Source of the DNA: Myxococcales bacterium | GTDB lineage: Bacteria; Myxococcota_A; UBA9160; SMWR01 | Reading direction: 5' to 3' | Length of the DNA stretch: 12,103 nt | Assembly: GCA_022572485.1 (NCBI GenBank) | Contig: JACZVU010000073.1 | Location: 1-12,103, forward strand | Shown here: piece after piece, positions 7,779 through 12,103 of the stretch | Layout: every line of letters starts with the position of its first letter | Position numbering within the stretch: position 1 is the first letter of the stretch | Program-made: the position numbers and the translations under genes | Notes under the pieces: model-generated | Database searches by the model: none | The model's input: only the letters and a program-made list of their open reading frames with translations | Told to the model about the DNA's origin: nothing

Positions 7779-9362
7779 GTGGGAAACAACGACGTCATCA
7801 TCATCGGAGCGGGCCACAACAGTCTGGTAGCGGCGGGATATCTGGCGAAAGCCGGGCGCCGCGTGGTGGTCCTCGAAAAGCGCAGCATGGTCGGCGGTGT
7901 CGCGACCACCGAAGAACTTTTTCCGGGCTTCAAGATTTCGCCCTGCGCCGATACCGCCGGATACCTCTCGGATGAGGTCAGGGCGGATCTCAAACTCGAC
8001 TCTCAGGTAGAGATCATCCCGCTGGATCCGATCGCGAGTTCACCGGAGCCCGATGGTTCGCACCTCACGATCTGGAGAGATACCGCGCGGACCGTGAAAG
8101 AGATCGAGCGCTTCTCCGCCGTGGACGCTGCGAAGTATCCGGCGTTCGTGGATCAGATGACAAAGATCGCGGGCGTGGTCGGAGGCCTGCTCAGGTTGAC
8201 CCCGATCGATCTACCCAGCGTTGGGTTGGCTGACATTCGCGCTGCACTCAGCTTGGCGGGCCCGATCCTCAAACTCGGCCGCAAGAACATCAACGCTCTG
8301 CTGCGCGTACTGCCGATGCCCATCGAAGACCTGCTCAACGAGTGGTTCGAATCCGAGGTGCTGAAGGGCACGATTGCAGCGAGCGCGGTGAAGGACATCA
8401 CCTGGGGCCCGCAGGAAGCCGGTACGGCATTCACGTTCTTTTATAACTGGGCGCTCAGCGACACCGGGCTCTTCCGGTCGGCGAGCCTCGTCAAGGGTGG
8501 CATCGGCGAACTCACCAAGGCGATGGCAGAAACCGCCCGCGGGTTCGGAGCCCAGATCCGAACCGACGTCGAGGTGAAGTCGATCGATGTCGACCAGGGC
8601 AAGGTCGCGGGTGTGACGCTCGCCAATGGCGAAAGCATCCAGGCGGGCGTGGTGGTTTCGGGGGCTTCTCCTCGCACGACATTCCTCGAGCTGCTCGATG
8701 CGCGCTATCTCGATGCTTCCTTCGTGCGGCATGTCCACAACATCAAGTACCGGGGATCCGCGTCGCGCATCCACTTCACGTTGAGCGGACTTCCGGAATT
8801 CTCGGCACTCGCGGGCAGCGGGACGGAAGATTACCTGCGCGGGCCGATTCAGATCGCTCCGTCGATTGCCTATCTGCAGCGCGCCTTCGACTGCACGAAA
8901 TACGGCCGGTCGTCCAACGCGCCGTACCTCGACATCGTGATTCCGACGGTGGCCGATCCGAGCCTTGCCCCGAGCGGAAAACACATCATGTCGGTGACCG
9001 TGAAGTACACACCCTACGCGCTTCGAGATGGCCATTGGGGAGCGAAGGGAGAGGAGGTCGCGAAACTCGTCGTGGATACGATCACCGAGTACGCACCAAA
9101 TTTCCGCGCGCTCATCGTCGATCAGAAGATGATCACCCCGACCGATCTGGAAACGGTCTACGACCTGCCCGAGGGCAACACCAACCACGGGGAGATGACC
9201 CTGGATCAGTTCTTCCACATGCGGCCGGTCCCCGGTCATGCGCGTTACCGAGCGCCCGTGGAGGGCATGTATCTCTGCGGATCGGGTTGCCACCCCGGCG
9301 GTGGCGTGACGGGGCTACCCGGTCGAAACGCCGCACGGGAGATCCTCAAGGACACGAAATAA
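7779..9362 (+). CDS. PYROXD2/phytoene-desaturase-like FAD oxidoreductase, paralog 2
   Basis: This second COG1233-type flavoprotein (527 residues) is colinear over its whole length with the preceding gene, so the pair probably arose by duplication. FAD-binding features are VIIIGAGHNSLVAAGYLAKA (G10, G12, S15 at the third Gly position), E33 in VVVLEKR, VGGVATTE, and the C-terminal CGSGCHPGGGVTGLPGRNAA (500-519). Shared blocks with paralog 1 include RPYIDIVIPT/APYLDIVIPT and GE-M/L-TLDQ-F/L-F. The start is GTG at 7779, with AGGA nine bases upstream; the leader TAGGAATCAAA closely resembles TAGGAATCCAAA before paralog 1. It is the last plus-strand gene of the set and ends 14 bases before the stop of a convergent gene. 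The two proteins may form a heteromer or act in succession on the same compound. The substrate is unknown. Confidence 0.88.
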   Translation: MGNNDVIIIGAGHNSLVAAGYLAKAGRRVVVLEKRSMVGGVATTEELFPGFKISPCADTAGYLSDEVRADLKLDSQVEIIPLDPIASSPEPDGSHLTIWRDTARTVKEIERFSAVDAAKYPAFVDQMTKIAGVVGGLLRLTPIDLPSVGLADIRAALSLAGPILKLGRKNINALLRVLPMPIEDLLNEWFESEVLKGTIAASAVKDITWGPQEAGTAFTFFYNWALSDTGLFRSASLVKGGIGELTKAMAETARGFGAQIRTDVEVKSIDVDQGKVAGVTLANGESIQAGVVVSGASPRTTFLELLDARYLDASFVRHVHNIKYRGSASRIHFTLSGLPEFSALAGSGTEDYLRGPIQIAPSIAYLQRAFDCTKYGRSSNAPYLDIVIPTVADPSLAPSGKHIMSVTVKYTPYALRDGHWGAKGEEVAKLVVDTITEYAPNFRALIVDQKMITPTDLETVYDLPEGNTNHGEMTLDQFFHMRPVPGHARYRAPVEGMYLCGSGCHPGGGVTGLPGRNAAREILKDTK

Positions 9363-9388
9363 CGGCCGCGATTCGATTAGAGCGGCTG
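9363..9388. terminator. Possible bidirectional stem-loop between convergent genes
   Basis: CGGCCGC (9363-9369) can pair with GCGGCTG (9382-9388), giving seven pairs including one G-T, around a 12-base loop. It starts directly after the stop of the plus-strand FAD oxidoreductase and overlaps the stop and last codons of the minus-strand gene. There is no T-run on either side, so it is at best a weak or Rho-assisted terminator. Confidence 0.25.
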
Positions 9389-10291
9389 CCAGCCCGTACC
9401 CTGGTGCTTCGGGGTGAAGTGATCGGGGTGCAGGATTTCCGCAAGGATCTCGAGGGATTCGAACAATCGCGGTCCCGGGCGATTGAAGTACTGATTGCCG
9501 TCGGTGATGAAAACCCGTCCGGCTCGCACTGCCCGCAGATTGCCCCAACCCGGTTGGGCGATCAGCGGGCCGAGTTCCCGCCGGGTGCGCTCGATGTCGA
9601 AGCCGCACGGAAGCAGCGCGATCACGTCGGGGTCCGCAGCGCGGAGGCTCTCCCATTCAAGCCACTGGGAGTGTTTCCCCTTCTCGCCGAACGCGGAGTT
9701 GCCGCCGGCAAGCGTGACGAGTTCGGGCACCCAATTGCCTGCGGCCATCAGCGGATCGATCCACTCCACACAGGCCACCGAGGGTCGGTGTTGGATGCGC
9801 AGGGTCTGTTCGGCGATCTCTGCGACCCGCTCGCCCAGCGCGGCCAGGTAGTCTCGGCCGCGTGCTTCTACGCCAAGCGCTGATGCAACCCGCGAGATGT
9901 CGTTCCAGACTTCTTCGAGGCCGTTGGGGTTGAGAGACAGGACGCGTGGGCGCTCGCCGAGCCACGTTGTCAACGCTTCTTCGACATCGCGAAGACTCGC
10001 CGCGCAGACCTGGCAGTGATCCTGGGTGAGGATCAGCGTGGGCCGTAGTTCGCGCAGCTTCTTGGCGTCCACCCGGTAAACGCTCAGCCCGTCTCTAACG
10101 AGCTGTTTCACACGATCGTCAATTCCGGCGCTGGCCGCATTGGTGTCGAGCTTGGATTCGGTGAGAACGGGCAGGCGTTCCACGCCGGGCGGGAAATCGC
10201 ATTCATGAGAGCGGCCCACCAGCGCCTGCTGAAATCCGAGCGCACAGGCAATCTCGGTGGTGCTCGGAAGCAACGAGACGACGCGCTCCAT
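9377..10291 (-). CDS. Cobalamin-binding-type (BtuF/COG0614-like) periplasmic-binding-fold protein
   Basis: This 304-residue protein has the helical-backbone binding fold of vitamin B12 and siderophore receptors. Recognisable blocks are MERVVSLLPSTTEIACALG (1-19), LVGRSHECDFP (24-34), TQDHCQVCA (89-97, with C93 and C96), EWIDPLMAAGNWVPELVTLAGG (176-197) and a C-terminal RVFITDGNQYFNRPGPR. These are the hallmarks of the 'cobalamin-binding protein' subgroup. The frame opens further upstream (to 10366), but the extra 25 residues are not family-like and GGAGG lies just before the chosen ATG (spacing 3), so I start at 10291. No signal peptide or lipobox is visible, unlike transport BtuF, so the protein may be cytoplasmic. 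No BtuC/BtuD transporter genes adjoin. It is convergent with the FAD oxidoreductase and divergent from the zinc-ribbon gene. Confidence 0.82.
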   Translation of the reverse strand: MERVVSLLPSTTEIACALGFQQALVGRSHECDFPPGVERLPVLTESKLDTNAASAGIDDRVKQLVRDGLSVYRVDAKKLRELRPTLILTQDHCQVCAASLRDVEEALTTWLGERPRVLSLNPNGLEEVWNDISRVASALGVEARGRDYLAALGERVAEIAEQTLRIQHRPSVACVEWIDPLMAAGNWVPELVTLAGGNSAFGEKGKHSQWLEWESLRAADPDVIALLPCGFDIERTRRELGPLIAQPGWGNLRAVRAGRVFITDGNQYFNRPGPRLFESLEILAEILHPDHFTPKHQGTGWQPL

Positions 10292-10506
10292 GGGCCTCCA
10301 GCGGACGGGTGGGAATTTTCCCTCGAAATCGCCTCGCGAGTTTAGCTGCATCCGAAGGGTCCACACCTACTGGATCGGAGCGCAAGGCCCGGCGGGCCGC
10401 GGCACAGCCGATTTTCTGGGGCGGGTCTCGCTAATCCCGATGCGTCGATCGACCGATGGGCTTCGAGGGGTTCGGTTCTTGCTGAACCTTTGACTACGGT
10501 GGCCAG
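10292..10506. promoter_or_regulatory. Divergent intergenic region
   Basis: These 215 bases separate the starts of two divergent genes and should hold both promoters. I see no convincing -35/-10 pair and no B12-box-like conserved core of a cobalamin riboswitch on the minus strand. A short GC hairpin (GGCCC-GGC-GGGCC) near 10386-10398 is the only obvious structure. Confidence 0.3.
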
Positions 10507-11187
10507 ATGTACTGCGAAACGTGTCAAGAGCGCCTCAAATCCGGAGCTCGCAAATGCCCGAATTGTGGCCACGCTACCCAGAAAGGCCGTAATCTCGGCT
10601 CTGGGTCCGTGCGTGGCACCACAACCCAGACCGCGTATTCGCTCCCTCTTGCACCCCAGTTGGTCGAAGAGGAGCCCAAAGTGGCGGAAACGAAAGCCAA
10701 AGAGGCAAAGAAGCAACCTCGGCCGGCAGTCCGGAAGGCCAGCCCCGCGAAGAAGTCGGCCCCGAAGCCGAGCCGCGCCGAGCCGAAATTCGAGCTCAGC
10801 CCCGACGGCATTCGCGATCTGCTGATCGCTCGCCCCGAGTGGATCGAAGAGGGCCTATGCCACCACACGGATGGCGATGATGACGCGGCCGGTGCTCGCT
10901 TCGAGACGAGTGTGGGCAGGATCGACCTGCTCGCGCGGGATGCCGCGTCGGGGTGGGTGGTCGTTCTCGTCGCCGAATCCGGCCAGGGTAAGGAGCTGAT
11001 GGGTGATCTGCTTCAGCTCATGGGTTGGGTGAGGAAACACCTGAGCGCTGAAGAGCAGGAGGTTCGGGGGATCGTGCTCGTCGACTCGGCCCCCGAGGAT
11101 CTCGGGTACGCGGCCGCAGCCGTCTCCGACACCGTCGAGTTCAAACTCTACCGCGTGGGTCTGACGCTCGAGAAGATCGACGTCTAG
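10507..11187 (+). CDS. Zinc-ribbon protein with degenerate NucS/RecB-like nuclease domain
   Basis: Three parts are visible in 226 residues. (1) An N-terminal four-Cys zinc ribbon: C3, C6, C17, C20 (CETC and CPNC). (2) A basic, low-complexity linker, about residues 55-93, rich in Lys, Ala, Pro and Glu. (3) A C-terminal domain (about 95-226) resembling the NucS/DUF91 branch of PD-(D/E)xK endonucleases: ARPEWIEEGL, ETSVGRIDLLARD, QLMGWVRKHL, EVRGIVLVD and a final YRVGLTLEKIDV. The motif II Asp is kept (D140), but where the family has 'VVIELK' this protein has VVVLVA (L154 for Glu, A156 for Lys), and the 'QxxxY' motif reads D167...L171. The domain is therefore probably not catalytic and may only bind nucleic acid or a partner. 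The ATG has GGTGG five bases upstream. The family comparison is from memory, so the loss should be confirmed by alignment. Confidence 0.72.
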   Translation: MYCETCQERLKSGARKCPNCGHATQKGRNLGSGSVRGTTTQTAYSLPLAPQLVEEEPKVAETKAKEAKKQPRPAVRKASPAKKSAPKPSRAEPKFELSPDGIRDLLIARPEWIEEGLCHHTDGDDDAAGARFETSVGRIDLLARDAASGWVVVLVAESGQGKELMGDLLQLMGWVRKHLSAEEQEVRGIVLVDSAPEDLGYAAAAVSDTVEFKLYRVGLTLEKIDV

Positions 11188-11188
11188 A

Positions 11189-11220
11189 GAGGATCGCGGA
11201 ATCCGGTTACACCGATCCTC
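11189..11220 (+). terminator. Possible stem-loop after the zinc-ribbon gene
   Basis: GAGGATCG (11189-11196) is perfectly complementary to CGATCCTC (11213-11220), with a 16-base loop, starting one base after the TAG stop. There is no T-run, so intrinsic termination would be weak. Further downstream CGGTGTCACGG partly pairs with the CCGGTTACACCG that forms part of the loop, an alternative structure. Confidence 0.3.
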
Positions 11221-11365
11221 GTCGGGAACCGGTGTCACGGTATGCTGCGGAGCTCCCTAGCCTCTCTCTGCTCAATATCTCGTAGAAGGCACTTGCGGGT
11301 CCGGTAGAGGGCGATCGACTGTGCGCGCTGCGCTCGGGTGGCCCGGTGCGATTCGGGACGGAAGG

Positions 11366-11629
11366 CTCGCCGCGAACAATGTCGGGACCGGAGCTGTGCA
11401 CGAGATGGGGCCGTACGACGCGTTTGTCTAGCTGTGCGGTGGCGTCCGCTACGATCCGTTGAGCGATTCCCTGAAGCAGCAGGGCATTGCGGTCGAAGCG
11501 ATCGGCGGCGCATTTTTACCGCGCTCGCTGTAATACGCGATCTTGGCAGGGCGCACCCGCGTTAGAAAGGTCGGGCCCGATGCGATGACGCTGTACGCAA
11601 CTCTTCAGGCGGTCCTGTGGAATCGATGA
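11366..11629 (+). pseudogene. Decayed C-terminus of an FMN/FAD (2,4-dienoyl-CoA reductase/TMADH-like) oxidoreductase
   Basis: Reading the frame of 11366 gives a protein-like sequence interrupted by TAG (11429-11431) and TAA (11531-11533). Segments read GPYDAFV, stop, LCGGVRYDPLSDSLKQQGIA, then VEAIGGAFLPRSL, stop, YAILAGRTRVRKVG. This follows the C-terminal FAD/NAD domain of 'old yellow enzyme plus FAD' oxidoreductases (2,4-dienoyl-CoA reductase, trimethylamine dehydrogenase): 'D-x-V-V-x-x-x-G-x-x-P-x-x-x-L' and 'V-x-x-I-G-D-A-x-x-P-R-x-x-x-x-A-I-x-x-G'. The family Asp in IGDA is Gly here. Restoring CAA for TAA would give the sensible 'SLQYAILAGR'. The N-terminal barrel and the rest of the roughly 650-residue protein are missing; 11221-11365 shows nothing I can place. 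The final TGA (11627-11629) overlaps the ATG of the next gene as ATGA, which suggests former translational coupling. Family assignment is by pattern memory. Confidence 0.5.
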
Positions 11630-12103
11630 ATCGAAGGGCAGCGTTTCTCTGCCTCGGTACGATGGGCTATCCGATGGCCGGGCACCTCGCGCGCGCCGGC
11701 TGCGGGATGACGGTCTACAACCGCACCGCGGCTCGGGCGGACGCCTGGGTTGCGGAATACGGCGGTCTCTCTGCGGCAACTCCGGCGGAAGCCGTCGCGA
11801 ATGTCGAATTTGCCTTTCTGTGCAGCGGCAACGACGACGACGTTCGCAGCGTGGTCGGCGGCGACACGGGGGTGTGGGCCGCATTGCCAGCTGGCGCGAT
11901 TCTCATCGACCACACCACCGGATCGGCTGAACTCGCCCGCGAATTGGCCGCGGAAGCGGAACGCCGCGGCTGCGGATTTCTCGACGCGCCGCTTTCCGGC
12001 GGCCAGAGCGGCGCGGAAAACGGCACCCTGACGATCATGGTGGGCGGCTCCGAGGATGTCTACGAAGGCGCGAAGCCGCTGTTCGATTGCTATGCGAAAA
12101 AGA
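11626..12103 (+). CDS. 3-hydroxyisobutyrate dehydrogenase family protein, N-terminal part
   Basis: The first 159 codons of an NAD(P)-dependent beta-hydroxyacid dehydrogenase run off the window; full family members are about 290-300 residues. It has the N-terminal Rossmann fold (AAFLCLGTMGYPMAGHLARA), strand 2 TVYNRT (Asn-Arg-Thr favours NADP in this family), ILIDHTTGS, and the substrate-binding motif FLDAPLSGGQSGAENGTLTI (D120 onward). The catalytic Lys lies beyond the window. The first Gly of the usual GLGxMG loop is Cys here (C9), which is unusual. I chose ATG 11626 because the family begins only a few residues before the first strand; in-frame GTG 11617 with AGGCGG upstream is an alternative. 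The ATG overlaps the stop of the decayed oxidoreductase frame. The substrate could be 3-hydroxyisobutyrate, tartronate semialdehyde or a related short hydroxyacid or imine. Confidence 0.88.
   Translation, partial: MNRRAAFLCLGTMGYPMAGHLARAGCGMTVYNRTAARADAWVAEYGGLSAATPAEAVANVEFAFLCSGNDDDVRSVVGGDTGVWAALPAGAILIDHTTGSAELARELAAEAERRGCGFLDAPLSGGQSGAENGTLTIMVGGSEDVYEGAKPLFDCYAKK

Noticed and set aside
8211..9293. A 360-codon open frame on the minus strand.
   Set aside because: It lies wholly antisense to the conserved FAD oxidoreductase at 7779-9362. Its product is rich in His, Arg and Glu with no domain, as expected from high-GC codon shadowing.
6125..9362. Carotenoid biosynthesis cluster, since both flavoproteins resemble phytoene desaturases.
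   Set aside because: There is no phytoene synthase, cyclase or GGPP synthase nearby, and the C-terminal motifs look like the PYROXD2 branch rather than CrtI.
9035..9883. A 282-codon plus-strand frame crossing the end of the FAD oxidoreductase into the cobalamin-binding gene.
   Set aside because: It overlaps two well-supported genes in the wrong frame and shows no domain.
10292..10506. A cobalamin riboswitch upstream of the BtuF-like gene.
   Set aside because: I could not find a B12-box-like core or the expected leader length on the minus strand.

Overview
The window is compact, high-GC (roughly 60% or more) bacterial chromosome, with short gaps and nearly all genes on the plus strand. The mix is typical of a metabolically versatile soil or marine proteobacterium or a deltaproteobacterial/Myxococcota-like lineage: GMC oxidoreductase, glutathione S-transferase, 7TM sensor kinase, GcvT-like protein with PYROXD2-type flavoproteins, 3-hydroxyisobutyrate dehydrogenase family. 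No gene fixes the taxon, so this placement is a guess. There are no rRNA or tRNA genes, insertion sequences, phage genes or CRISPR arrays.

Layout. 1-636 is the C-terminal part of a GMC flavin oxidoreductase cut by the window edge. 722-1042 encodes a small exported protein whose last 33 bases, stop codon included, are tandemly duplicated (1010-1075). 1101-2861 is an orphan membrane histidine kinase (7TM sensor, PAS, HisKA, HATPase). It is followed 24 bases later by a glutathione S-transferase (2886-3494) and then an exported HExxH metallopeptidase-like protein (3616-4467) with an uncertain start. 4468-4851 is a 384-base non-coding stretch, locally AT-richer, with an imperfect 29-base direct repeat. 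It precedes the main gene set: a GcvT-like folate-binding protein (4852-6048) and two paralogous PYROXD2/phytoene-desaturase-like FAD oxidoreductases (6125-7705, 7779-9362), all co-directional. A minus-strand cobalamin-binding-type protein without a signal peptide (9377-10291) converges on this set. Divergent from it is a zinc-ribbon protein whose C-terminal NucS/RecB-like nuclease domain appears to have lost its active site (10507-11187). Then come the wreck of a flavin oxidoreductase C-terminus (about 11366-11629, two in-frame stops) and the first 159 codons of a 3-hydroxyisobutyrate-dehydrogenase-family gene (11626 to the window end).

How the genes may work together. The most interesting unit is 4852-9362. 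A GcvT-fold protein is a tetrahydrofolate-dependent one-carbon acceptor in glycine cleavage, sarcosine/dimethylglycine oxidation, DMSP demethylation and aromatic O-demethylation. Here it sits with two FAD enzymes of a largely uncharacterised family. The simplest hypothesis is a multi-subunit oxidative demethylation or C1-transfer pathway in which one or both flavoproteins oxidise a methylated substrate and the GcvT-like protein passes the carbon to folate. This is inference from context; the substrate is unknown.
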